A stretch of DNA of 10,938 nucleotides from Ignavibacteriaceae bacterium (lineage in GTDB: Bacteria > Bacteroidota > Ignavibacteria > Ignavibacteriales > Ignavibacteriaceae). Made by a program: the position numbers and the translations under genes. Below are positions 1 to 6,045 of this stretch, one piece after another (the stretch's first letter is position 1; each line of letters starts with the position of its first letter). The notes below the pieces were generated by a model that was not told the DNA's origin, made no database searches, and was given only the letters and a program-made list of their open reading frames with translations. Where the stretch lies: the NCBI GenBank assembly GCA_023229425.1, contig JALNZG010000020.1, forward strand, positions 1 through 10,938, given 5' to 3'.

Positions 1-144
1 CGTTGCGGGATCTTTCATCCAGGCAACTGCTGGACTATTGTTCATAAACGCCGTGAACCGTTCTTCACTTTCTCGAATCGCCTCCTCCGCCCGCTTGCGT
101 TCGGTGATGCCATGTATAATCACTTCTTTTGGCAATATATTCAT
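1..144 (-). CDS. PAS-domain sensor protein, partial (start or internal fragment, runs off left edge)
   Basis: Read from an ATG at 144, the minus strand stays open to the window edge (48 codons). It contains ITERKRAEEAIRESEERF (residues 13-30), the classic linker after one PAS/PAC domain and before the next, followed by FMNNSPAVAWMKDP, the start of a PAS domain. Such modules occur in sensor histidine kinases and diguanylate cyclases; the output domain is not visible. The linker normally follows another PAS domain, yet only 12 residues precede it here, and an in-frame stop lies further upstream, so this looks like a protein missing its N-terminus. The DNA is about 54% G+C against roughly 26% in the adjacent 120 bases. 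The only ribosome-site candidate (AAGAG) touches the ATG, so the start is doubtful. It may be a genuine truncated gene, a fusion point or an assembly chimera. Confidence 0.6.
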   Translation of the reverse strand, partial: MNILPKEVIIHGITERKRAEEAIRESEERFTAFMNNSPAVAWMKDPAT

Positions 145-595
145 CTCTTTTATTTAATAGTATGTTTTTGATTAACTTATATCTTATAAAACCTAATATT
201 TTCTCCGTTATCGTCTTAGCCTGTATGATTTTAAGTAACCTATCCCGCTCTTTCTTCACAAGGTTAAAGTCTTCTGTCTTAACTAAAATTGCTCCTCTTT
301 TAAGAAGCCTTGAGACTAATTGATAGTTTCTGCTGCCTAAATTTAGACTTTCCTCAACTATTTTTTCTCCTGTTTTTCCTTCAGCTACCATTCCATCTTG
401 ATATATTTTCATCCCGGGAACATCTATGGAGTTGAAATAATCTGATATAGCATCCCAGAAACCTTCAACTGTCCTCTGATGTTCTCTCCAAACATCCTCC
501 CCTAAATCCGCTATACTTCGCTTAGTTACATCCCCTGCCAAAGAGCCAAGGTCTGCGCTTGTATGTATAACTGGGGCATAAATCAGTGTTCTCAT
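65..595 (-). CDS. Conserved-looking protein of unknown function, C-terminus probably displaced by foreign sequence
   Basis: A 176-residue reading frame at the downstream end of the gvp operon, starting with ATG at 595 after AGAGGA at good spacing, 38 bases after the upstream gvpO-like gene. The N-terminus (MRTLIYAPVIHTSADLGSLA) and the segment around residues 88-120 (SRNYQLVSRLLKRGAILVKT followed by a Lys/Glu-rich helix) look like a soluble, folded domain. From memory it resembles a family of uncharacterised prokaryotic proteins, but I cannot name a function. Residues up to about 157 (IAKR) have normal composition. From about residue 158 the frame reads into the G+C-rich left-edge DNA and becomes a glycine-rich, out-of-frame shadow of a PAS linker (TQAGGGGDSRK). 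The true C-terminus is therefore probably lost or replaced here. No membrane segment or signal peptide is seen. Confidence 0.65.
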   Translation of the reverse strand: MRTLIYAPVIHTSADLGSLAGDVTKRSIADLGEDVWREHQRTVEGFWDAISDYFNSIDVPGMKIYQDGMVAEGKTGEKIVEESLNLGSRNYQLVSRLLKRGAILVKTEDFNLVKKERDRLLKIIQAKTITEKILGFIRYKLIKNILLNKRDEYIAKRSDYTWHHRTQAGGGGDSRK

Positions 596-633
596 TATCT
601 ATCCTCTTTGAAACTCACAATGCTTCCTCATCC

Positions 634-861
634 CTATTCTCTCATAACCAAGTATCCGCCTAGGCGGACAAAATCATCAACCCGGACATCATAAATTCCA
701 AGGAGATCAAGATTAGCTGCTTCAGAAGGCTTTTCAATTACTTCTACAGTAATGTGCCATATATCCGCTTCTTTGTTTATTCCTATCGCAGCGGGGGAAC
801 TAAATCCGGTAAGTTGAACCAACCCTGCATTAGCAATTCCCACAATATCTTTAATTTCCAT
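634..861 (-). CDS. gvpO: Short GvpO-like gas vesicle protein
   Basis: A 75-residue protein with the layout of the GvpO family: a helix ending in LVQLTGFSSPAAIGI, then W-H-I-T-V-E-V-I-E-K, then LDLLGIYDVRVDD and a final GGYLVMRE, matching the usual W.v.vEv.E...D.l..Yev..d..G....y.R pattern. GvpO is an accessory protein of gas-vesicle formation, without known catalysis. The ATG at 861 follows AAGGAG with a 6-base spacer, and that ribosome site overlaps the stop of the gvpJ-like gene upstream (10 bases between the genes). It is shorter than many GvpO proteins and is the second GvpO-like gene of the operon. Family assignment is by pattern recognition; another small gvp accessory family remains possible. 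Confidence 0.7.
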   Translation of the reverse strand: MEIKDIVGIANAGLVQLTGFSSPAAIGINKEADIWHITVEVIEKPSEAANLDLLGIYDVRVDDFVRLGGYLVMRE

Positions 862-871
862 TTACTGCTCC

Positions 872-1177
872 TTATGCACTTTTAATCTTCTCCTCTAATT
901 TTTCTAATCTCTTTTTCAGCTCTGTGTTTTCATTTTCTATCTCAGCTTCTTTTGCTTTTGAGGAAAGAAAACTATCAGTTTGCCACCAGTTAATTCCTAT
1001 TTCCATCGCTTTATCGACAGATGCAACTAACAATCTTATTTTTATTGTGAGTAATTCAATGTCCGCAATTTTAATCTGGATATCTCCGGCAATTACAATT
1101 CCCTTGTCTAATACCCGTTCTAAGATATCGGCAAGATTAGTAGCATTTGTGGCGTGCATCATTTTTTGTTCTGACAT
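872..1177 (-). CDS. gvpJ: GvpA-family minor shell protein (GvpJ/GvpS type) with coiled-coil tail
   Basis: A 101-residue protein. Residues 15-63 carry the GvpA fold signature: LADILERVLDKGIVIAGDI, then IKIADIELLTIKIRLLVASV, i.e. helix, beta-hairpin, helix. GvpA itself is the shell subunit; GvpJ, GvpM and GvpS are minor paralogues thought to nucleate or cap the vesicle. The ADIELL and DKAMEIGINWW wording (the WW pair is residues 64-65) fits the GvpJ/GvpS branch rather than GvpA, which usually reads VSLVGIELL. Residues 74-100 form a strongly charged amphipathic helix (NTELKKRLEKLEEKI), probably a coiled coil, absent from GvpA. The ATG at 1177 follows AGGAG with a 6-base spacer. The gene sits between the four-Cys protein and the short gvpO-like gene. 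Whether J or S is the better name cannot be settled here. Confidence 0.85.
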   Translation of the reverse strand: MSEQKMMHATNATNLADILERVLDKGIVIAGDIQIKIADIELLTIKIRLLVASVDKAMEIGINWWQTDSFLSSKAKEAEIENENTELKKRLEKLEEKIKSA

Positions 1178-1194
1178 GATTATCTCCTACTTTC

Positions 1195-1458
1195 TTATAC
1201 TAACTTTTTAGCTTTTATAATTAAACCTGCTGTTTTCTTACGCAAATTTGCAATGAAACGACAATTCTTACAGTCTAATTTTTTATCATCGTAATCCGGA
1301 CAAGTAAAAAGCACATCTGCTTCTTTCTGTAATTCTTCGGCAAATGTCGCTTTCTCTCGCACTCCTTTAGCCTGATTAATCTTACTAGTAATATTCTTTA
1401 TTACTGTTTCCTGTTTTAAGAATGTTGGGCAACTTATTCTATGTTCTTCCTTTTGCAT
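1195..1458 (-). CDS. Small four-cysteine protein of the gvp operon, function unknown
   Basis: An 87-residue protein, counted from the ATG at 1458, which has GGGAGG four bases upstream. A GTG at 1473 is the alternative start, but it would place this ribosome site inside the coding sequence. It has four cysteines: C10 (ISCP), C53 (FTCP), C63 and C66 (LDCKNC). The C-x9-C-x2-C cluster plus the early Cys-Pro could bind zinc or an iron-sulfur cluster. The C-terminus is very basic (RFIANLRKKTAGLIIKAKKL). I recognise no named family. It starts 11 bases after the gvpJ-gvpK fusion gene and is followed 17 bases later by the gvpJ-like gene, so it is embedded among structural gvp genes and probably acts with them. 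There is no signal peptide or membrane segment. Confidence 0.75.
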   Translation of the reverse strand: MQKEEHRISCPTFLKQETVIKNITSKINQAKGVREKATFAEELQKEADVLFTCPDYDDKKLDCKNCRFIANLRKKTAGLIIKAKKLV

Positions 1459-1462
1459 CTTA

Positions 1463-1468
1463 CCTCCC
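1463..1468 (-). promoter_or_regulatory. Ribosome binding site deciding the start of the four-Cys gene
   Basis: GGGAGG on the minus strand, followed by TAAG and then ATG at 1458. This favours the ATG over the in-frame GTG at 1473. The spacing is slightly short. Confidence 0.6.
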
Positions 1469-1469
1469 T

Positions 1470-2003
1470 TCACATCAAATTTCCTAATGGACCTAAGTCT
1501 AAATTTAATTCCTCATTCTCAAGTCCAAAGATCATCTGAACTTCTTTAATTTTCTTTTCAATTGCTTTAAGACTCAAACCTAATTTTTGAATTTCCACTG
1601 ATGAGAGAGACCCTTTTTTAACTCTTCTGAATGCCTCTTTCTCCATCAGTCTTCTAATGAGTTCAACAAGGGTAAGTATCAATTTGGCAATACCTTTTTC
1701 CGTTTCCTTTGGGTTATTCAAACTTAGTACTTGAGAAATATTCTTTTCCGACTTTCTAATTTCTCTTTGCAATTTACTTATGTATTCCAACTCTTCCGGC
1801 GTCGGCACATCCGATGAGCAAGAATATCTCTTCCCGCTTATTTCTTCTGCTTTCGATATGGAAGTAAGTATAAGTCTTAATCCGAGAAAGACTAAATCAA
1901 CATCGGCTACGCTGATAACTATTTCACCGTTGATAACCGCGCCTTTTTCTATAACTTTATCAAGAGCGTCAACTAATGTTACATTTCTTTCTCTATCAAA
2001 CAT
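1470..2003 (-). CDS. gvpK: GvpJ-like domain fused to GvpK
   Basis: A 177-residue protein with two gvp domains. Residues 7-55 (VTLVDALDKVIEKGAVINGE, then ISVADVDLVFLGLRLILTS) are a GvpA-fold domain of the GvpJ type. Residues 56-103 are a charged helical linker. Residues 104-177 are GvpK: LILTLVELIRRLMEKEAFRR, GSLSSVEIQKLGLSLKAIE, and the family's typical ending NLDLGPLGNLM. GvpK is an essential accessory protein of vesicle assembly, normally a stand-alone protein of roughly 110-150 residues; GvpJ is a minor shell-like protein. Joining them fixes a 1:1 ratio. The ATG at 2003 was chosen because GGAG lies six bases upstream; an earlier in-frame ATG at 2048 would overlap gvpL by 53 bases and adds nothing recognisable. 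With the chosen start the overlap with gvpL is 8 bases, suggesting translational coupling. Confidence 0.85.
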   Translation of the reverse strand: MFDRERNVTLVDALDKVIEKGAVINGEIVISVADVDLVFLGLRLILTSISKAEEISGKRYSCSSDVPTPEELEYISKLQREIRKSEKNISQVLSLNNPKETEKGIAKLILTLVELIRRLMEKEAFRRVKKGSLSSVEIQKLGLSLKAIEKKIKEVQMIFGLENEELNLDLGPLGNLM

Positions 2004-2808
2004 TTTGTTCTCCAAAATAATATGGCGGCCAGGGACCGGAATATTCAAGAGAAAATCCTTGCGGATTCAATTCTTTATTTTTTCTTTCTGCACTCTGAAT
2101 AAATTCATCTACCATTTCCGTTTTAATTAGGTAGGATGCGTTTAATATCATTGGTTCAAGTCTGCCGGTTAATTCCTTTTCCAATATTTTACATTCTCTC
2201 GCATCTTCCGTATTCATTTTCAATTCCTCAAAAATATTTCTCTTAGTATCATTTATTTTTCTTAATACCTCATTTGATACCGCTTCTTTCAATTCTGATT
2301 CATGAAAATATGCTATGCCTTCCGGCAGACCGGCTATTTTGCTTTCCATTTCTTTTATTATTTCGCTTTCCGTTTTTATTGTTTCTTCAATTTGTCCTTT
2401 ACCGGTAAGATACATTTTTACGCCCCACTCTTCTTTGCCTTCCAGTTTATTCAAAGCGGTTTTGAATTGCTCATAATGTTCATCTAATGTTTCTATTAAT
2501 CTTTTTTCTCCTGCAAAGATTGTCCCGAATTTCATGGGAATTACACTCACTACCTTGCCGTTTTTTTTCATTGCTTCTTCAACTACTTTTTCATGAAGGA
2601 CGATCTTCTCCTTAATCCAATTTAAATTTTCTTGTGCCTTTCTTTTTATCTCGTCAGAATCAAATTCATCCAATGAAATCCCGCTTACTATCGCTTCAAT
2701 TTCTTTATAAGGCAGAACGAATACTTCGTTTTTATTATCAATTCCTTTTATGAAAAAGATAGAAGAATCGTTTTTCTCCCTAATGCAATAAAGATATAAT
2801 CCGTCCAT
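1996..2808 (-). CDS. gvpL: GvpL/GvpF-family gas vesicle protein (fourth copy)
   Basis: A 270-residue cytoplasmic assembly protein. The family landmarks are in order: N-terminal YLYCIREK; around residues 65-95 an HEKVVEEAM helix followed by VVSVIPMKFGTIF; EWGVKMYL (the ELGVK-type strand); ILNASYLI; and near the C-terminus SLEYSGPWPPYYF, corresponding to the conserved GP-PPY-F motif. GvpF/L proteins bind GvpA and each other and are thought to keep GvpA soluble and help nucleate the vesicle. The ATG at 2808 follows AGGAG with a 6-base spacer; that ribosome site lies in the last codons of the upstream gvpO-like gene, three bases before. Its sequence is clearly diverged from the three GvpF/L copies upstream, so I use the name gvpL. 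F versus L cannot be firmly separated by eye. Confidence 0.9.
   Translation of the reverse strand: MDGLYLYCIREKNDSSIFFIKGIDNKNEVFVLPYKEIEAIVSGISLDEFDSDEIKRKAQENLNWIKEKIVLHEKVVEEAMKKNGKVVSVIPMKFGTIFAGEKRLIETLDEHYEQFKTALNKLEGKEEWGVKMYLTGKGQIEETIKTESEIIKEMESKIAGLPEGIAYFHESELKEAVSNEVLRKINDTKRNIFEELKMNTEDARECKILEKELTGRLEPMILNASYLIKTEMVDEFIQSAERKNKELNPQGFSLEYSGPWPPYYFGEQNV
2010..2013 (-). promoter_or_regulatory. Ribosome binding site deciding the gvpJ-gvpK start
   Basis: GGAG on the minus strand with a 6-base spacer (AACAAA) before ATG at 2003. It lies inside the last codons of gvpL and argues against the in-frame ATG at 2048. Confidence 0.6.
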
Positions 2809-2811
2809 TAG

Positions 2812-3075
2812 TTACTCCTCTTGTTCTCCTCTTTCTTTTCGCTTATAAAATTCAATACTCATATTTTCGTTTAGCGTTACGGTATAATAATTTCTATCCA
2901 TTACCCTGGTTGGCAATCCAAGGGATTTTATGAATGAACTCTCTTCATATACTTCTGCCTCTGTTTCCCATGCATTACCTTTCTTCAATACTTTAATAAT
3001 TTTTACATCTTTTGCACCGAGCGTGCTTTGTAAAAATTTTATGACTGTATTGCTTACATCTGTTATCTCAGCCAT
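2812..3075 (-). CDS. gvpO: GvpO-like gas vesicle protein
   Basis: An 87-residue protein with the GvpO layout: a helix (VSNTVIKFLQSTLG), a strand region with the conserved Trp in AWETEAEVYEES, LGLPTRVMDRNYYTVTLNEN (the D-x-x-Y-x-V-x-L element), and IEFYKRKER with the terminal aromatic/basic signature. GvpO is an accessory or regulatory gas-vesicle protein with no enzyme motif. The ATG at 3075 overlaps the gvpG stop by 8 bases, and the ribosome site GGAGAAAAGAA lies inside the end of gvpG, so translation is probably coupled. The C-terminus is strongly charged (KERGEQEE). It is longer than, and diverged from, the second GvpO-like protein at 634-861. The family call is by pattern and slightly less certain than for the neighbouring gvpF/L genes. 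Confidence 0.75.
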   Translation of the reverse strand: MAEITDVSNTVIKFLQSTLGAKDVKIIKVLKKGNAWETEAEVYEESSFIKSLGLPTRVMDRNYYTVTLNENMSIEFYKRKERGEQEE

Positions 3076-3316
3076 TTCTTTTCTCCTTTTCTTGTTTCAG
3101 AATTATATCCAATCGCATTAAAAGTTTCTTTTCTTCTTCATCATATTCTTCTTCGCTAATCTCATCCAGTTCATACTTTAGTTGCAGCGCCATAAGCTTC
3201 TCTTTTATTTTGTCTTCATCATCTAAGAATTCCCTATCTGTGACTTCTTTAATCTGCTCAGCTAACCACATCACGCCTTTTAAAGGCGCAAGCAATATGT
3301 CGTCGATTAAAAACAT
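3068..3316 (-). CDS. gvpG: GvpG gas vesicle protein
   Basis: An 82-residue protein with the standard GvpG pattern. A short hydrophobic N-terminus (MFLIDDILLAPLKGVMWLAE) is followed by IKEVTDREFLDDE, then a charged helix with LKYELDEISEEEYDEEEKKL, matching the family's L-L-x-G-x-I-s-e-E-E-y/f motif, and an LLMRLD end. GvpG is a small, mostly helical accessory protein that interacts with GvpF/L and is required for gas-vesicle assembly in several systems. It lies two bases after a gvpF gene, the classical gvpF-gvpG order. The ATG at 3316 has AGGA about 11 bases upstream, a rather long spacing, so translation may depend on coupling to gvpF. Length is normal for the family. Confidence 0.92.
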   Translation of the reverse strand: MFLIDDILLAPLKGVMWLAEQIKEVTDREFLDDEDKIKEKLMALQLKYELDEISEEEYDEEEKKLLMRLDIILKQEKEKRNG

Positions 3317-3318
3317 GT

Positions 3319-4086
3319 CTAATATTTTCCTGTTTCAATGACAAGATTTACAAAATTAAATGGCGGTATTGTTCCCACATACTTAAATTTTATTTTATCG
3401 CCATATTTTTTATTTAATTCATCAACCTTCCGGTCAAACTCTGGTTCTTTTTCTTTATTGACTAAAAAGGCGGCGCTTAAAATCATTATATCGCCATAGG
3501 TACTATTGATTTTATGGTCTTCCGCCAATGGAATTAAAGTATCCAATATTTCTTTTTGGGAGATTTCTCTTTCATTTTGCAAAGCGGTTTCCACCATTTT
3601 TCCTATTTCCCTTCGTTGGTGTAATGTTTTTTCTGGTGGAAGTTGAGCTATTTTTTCTTTTAATATTTTTATATCATCATACTTTTCTAATATTTCTTTG
3701 TAAAGAATATCTTCTTTAAATATGGCTTTAAGTCCCAGTTCTTTTTTACCTTCCATATCATTCAATTTATCTTTAAACTTATCGTGATCTATTTCTAATA
3801 TCTTTTTTATCTTTTTTTCATCCTCAGCAATCGTATTAAATCGAACCGGCAAAACTGTATATTCCTTCATCACTTTCTCAATTGCACTTTCATGTGCAAT
3901 CATATTATCTCTCATACAAGAATACTTTATTATGGGAGAGTTGCTCACACAAGCGGCAAGACCATTGCAGCAGACTGTATACAACTCATCAGCCCTTCCG
4001 CCAATACCTAAAGGACCAAAAGACCGAGGCTGATTTGATTCAATAATACAGTATATATATTTACCTTCTTTGTTCGGTGATTCCAT
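3319..4086 (-). CDS. gvpF: GvpF/GvpL-family gas vesicle protein (third copy)
   Basis: A 255-residue assembly protein with the complete family pattern: EGKYIYCIIES at the N-terminus, MIAHESAIEKVMKEYTVLPV followed by RFNTI, KKELGLKAIF, a helical middle, IMILSAAFLV, and a C-terminal FKYVGTIPPFNFVNL carrying the conserved G-x-x-PP-x-x-F element. GvpF binds the shell protein GvpA and probably assists its incorporation. The ATG at 4086 was chosen because AGGA lies six bases upstream and the conserved EGKYIYC begins soon after; a TTG five codons earlier is less likely. The gene resembles its upstream neighbour (4137-4907) closely at the N-terminus (EGKYIYCII in both, then a similar FG-G-G-RADE/RGDE region), suggesting tandem duplication. 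It ends two bases before gvpG. Confidence 0.92.
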   Translation of the reverse strand: MESPNKEGKYIYCIIESNQPRSFGPLGIGGRADELYTVCCNGLAACVSNSPIIKYSCMRDNMIAHESAIEKVMKEYTVLPVRFNTIAEDEKKIKKILEIDHDKFKDKLNDMEGKKELGLKAIFKEDILYKEILEKYDDIKILKEKIAQLPPEKTLHQRREIGKMVETALQNEREISQKEILDTLIPLAEDHKINSTYGDIMILSAAFLVNKEKEPEFDRKVDELNKKYGDKIKFKYVGTIPPFNFVNLVIETGKY

Positions 4087-4092
4087 TTTCAA

Positions 4093-4096
4093 TCCT
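4093..4096 (-). promoter_or_regulatory. Ribosome binding site deciding the gvpF start at 4086
   Basis: AGGA on the minus strand with a 6-base spacer (TTGAAA) before the ATG. An upstream in-frame TTG would place this site inside the coding region, so the ATG is preferred. Confidence 0.55.
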
Positions 4097-4136
4097 GTCA
4101 ATACGTATGTGAATAACTATCGCTGACTTTACTTTT

Positions 4137-4907
4137 CTATCTCTCCCAAGTTTCAGGATAAATAGCAATATTAGTAAAATTAAATACCGGCAAGGGACCA
4201 GTATATTTGAATTTTATTCTATCTTTAAACTCTTCACTCAGGTCATTCATTATATTATCAAATTCTTTTTCTCTACCCCGGTCAACTAAGAATGATGCAT
4301 TTATAAACATTTCGTCGCCAAGTGTCTTATTAAGTTTTAGATCAATATAGGTTTTTTGAAGAGTATCGATAATATATTGTGATTCTTTCTCTTTTTTCTG
4401 TTGAAGAGCTTCGTCAACCAATTTTCCGATTTCAATTTTTGATTGTACACTTATTTCTTCCCCAATATTTTGGACTTCTTCTTTTGCTTTTTTAATCTCT
4501 TTGTTCTCTTCAATTATCTCTTTGAAAACAACGTCCATATTTCCCCATAAGCCTTTCACGCTCAATTCTATTTTACGATCCATGTCTCTTAATAGATTTT
4601 TAAATTCTCTGTATCTTCTGTCAAGTAAATTGCGTATCTCATCGGCATTAGAAGCAATCGTTCCATATCTAACCGGCAACACGCTGTCGAATTCTTTCAT
4701 TACCGTTTCAATTACTTTTTCATGAGCCAACATATTCTCATGATTAACATCTATTTGGGCTAAAGGATAATTACTTACCACCATACCTAAATTGTCATAA
4801 CCGATTGTTAAAACTTCATCTCCTCTATTGCCCACTCCTATAGATCCAAAATACCTATCTTGCTTTGTGTCTATAATGCAATAAATATATTTACCTTCTT
4901 TTGCCAT
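4137..4907 (-). CDS. gvpF: GvpF/GvpL-family gas vesicle protein (second copy)
   Basis: A 256-residue protein with the GvpF/L landmarks: AKEGKYIYCIIDTK, MLAHEKVIETVMKEFDSVLP then VRYGTIAS, KIELSVKGLW, a charged helical middle (residues about 130-185), FINASFLVDR, and a C-terminal FKYTGPLPVFNFTNI. It differs from the consensus in having PLPVFNF where most copies have P-PPY/F-F, a small change in an otherwise well kept motif. GvpF/L proteins chaperone GvpA and help start the vesicle. The ATG at 4907 lies one base after the stop of the J-domain fusion gene, with AGAGTAAG as a modest ribosome site, so it probably depends on coupled translation. It looks like the closest relative of the following gvpF. 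Fifty bases separate the two genes. Confidence 0.92.
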   Translation of the reverse strand: MAKEGKYIYCIIDTKQDRYFGSIGVGNRGDEVLTIGYDNLGMVVSNYPLAQIDVNHENMLAHEKVIETVMKEFDSVLPVRYGTIASNADEIRNLLDRRYREFKNLLRDMDRKIELSVKGLWGNMDVVFKEIIEENKEIKKAKEEVQNIGEEISVQSKIEIGKLVDEALQQKKEKESQYIIDTLQKTYIDLKLNKTLGDEMFINASFLVDRGREKEFDNIMNDLSEEFKDRIKFKYTGPLPVFNFTNIAIYPETWER

Positions 4908-4908
4908 C

Positions 4909-5958
4909 TTACTCTTTCACTTTTACCAATATTGCTGAATTATCAACCTCTTCTATATCGAAAAATTCATTTTTCCCGTGATTTGCTTGCTCGCAGGATT
5001 GACAATATTCATTAAGAATTTTATATGCTTTATTAACTTCATCAAATTCTTTTTCAGTATTCGGAAGGTCAATATTCTTATCTGGGTGGCTGGCAAAGGC
5101 TGAACTCTGGTATGCTTTTTTAACTTCACCTTTGCTTATCCGGGAATTTTTCAGCCCAAGTTTTTTTGTCGCCCAACCTAAATCCCTATTCAGTATCTTC
5201 TTTATTTCAAGTGTATAAAAACTATAAGGGGGAAGCGGACCCACACATCTAAAATTAAGTTTTTCAGAATATTCGGAATTTAACTCTTCTATTTTTCTTT
5301 CAAATTCTTCCAGCTTTCTTTTTTCTATTAAAAAAGCAAAGTTTGCTATCATCGTATCATTCATGAGAGTATGAATTTTAATATCATTGCTGAAATTTTT
5401 TAAACAAGTCAATATTTCAGAAGAAATTATCTCTCTACTTTTATCGAGTTCATTTTTAACTGCTGTTCCTATTTTAATTTTGTGTTCAATAGTAATCTCT
5501 TGAGAATCCGCCAATATTTTTTCTTTAAGCTCTTTTATAACTTCGCCTTCTCCTATTCCTCTTAGAACTGAATTTAAATCATTCCAGGTAACGGCTAAAT
5601 CAATTTCTATCATATTTTTTATTTTTTTGAATATATTTTTTGAAAGAACATATCCTTTATTTAAAATATCGCTAACCTCATTTTCACTTGATACCAGCGT
5701 TCCTAATTTCATCGGGATGATCGTATATCCGCAGTTCATTATTTCTTCAATTATTGTTTGATGTTTTAAGAGCCTTCGCGCTAAAATATCTTTGGGCAAA
5801 TTTGAATAATCAAATATTATTGAATTGTCTAATATTGCCGTTATATCTTGATACGAAAATCCATAGATTTTTTCCCCACCATCGGTTGAGTAATCAGTAA
5901 TGAATTTATTCAAACCGGAATTAATTATTCCATAAATATAAATCCCGTGATTATTCAT
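4909..5958 (-). CDS. gvpF: GvpF/L protein fused to a C-terminal J-domain (first copy)
   Basis: A 349-residue protein. Residues 1 to about 255 are a full GvpF/L domain: GIYIYGIINS, TIIPMKLGTLVSSE, EIDLAVTW, TMIANFAFLI, and FRCVGPLPPYSFYTLEI. Residues about 268-320 are a J-domain: ISKGEVKKAYQSSAFASHPD with the catalytic HPD triad at 291-293, then KEFDEVNKAYKILNEY. J-domains stimulate the ATPase of DnaK/Hsp70. A CQSC pair (319, 322) and an acidic tail follow. Such a fusion could recruit Hsp70 to GvpA clients; this role is inferred. The ATG at 5958 is chosen because GGAGG lies 7 bases upstream and the family begins near this point. An in-frame ATG at 6030 with a weaker AGGA would add 24 residues (373 aa) and leave only 15 bases after the cdc48-like gene. 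The coding sequence is intact. Confidence 0.9.
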   Translation of the reverse strand: MNNHGIYIYGIINSGLNKFITDYSTDGGEKIYGFSYQDITAILDNSIIFDYSNLPKDILARRLLKHQTIIEEIMNCGYTIIPMKLGTLVSSENEVSDILNKGYVLSKNIFKKIKNMIEIDLAVTWNDLNSVLRGIGEGEVIKELKEKILADSQEITIEHKIKIGTAVKNELDKSREIISSEILTCLKNFSNDIKIHTLMNDTMIANFAFLIEKRKLEEFERKIEELNSEYSEKLNFRCVGPLPPYSFYTLEIKKILNRDLGWATKKLGLKNSRISKGEVKKAYQSSAFASHPDKNIDLPNTEKEFDEVNKAYKILNEYCQSCEQANHGKNEFFDIEEVDNSAILVKVKE

Positions 5959-5965
5959 AATTTTT

Positions 5966-5970
5966 CCTCC
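5966..5970 (-). promoter_or_regulatory. Ribosome binding site deciding the start of the GvpF-J-domain gene
   Basis: GGAGG on the minus strand (within GCGGGAGGAAAAATT) seven bases before ATG at 5958. It is stronger than the AGGA before the alternative ATG at 6030. Confidence 0.6.
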
Positions 5971-6045
5971 CGCTATCAAATTGCCGGAGAAACCTGAAGT
6001 CGTATTCCTGCAAGCCTGTTTGTCATTCATAAATAAATTCCTGCT

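Noticed and set aside
4087..4136. A possible hairpin or operator (GTCA...TGAC arms and ATACGTAT) in the 50-base gap between two gvpF genes.
   Set aside because: The arms are only four bases and far apart; ATACGTAT is a short chance palindrome.
5959..6030. A 24-residue N-terminal extension of the GvpF-J protein from an ATG at 6030.
   Set aside because: GGAGG precedes the ATG at 5958 and the GvpF family begins there; the extension has no recognisable motif. It stays possible because the frame is open and AGGA precedes 6030.
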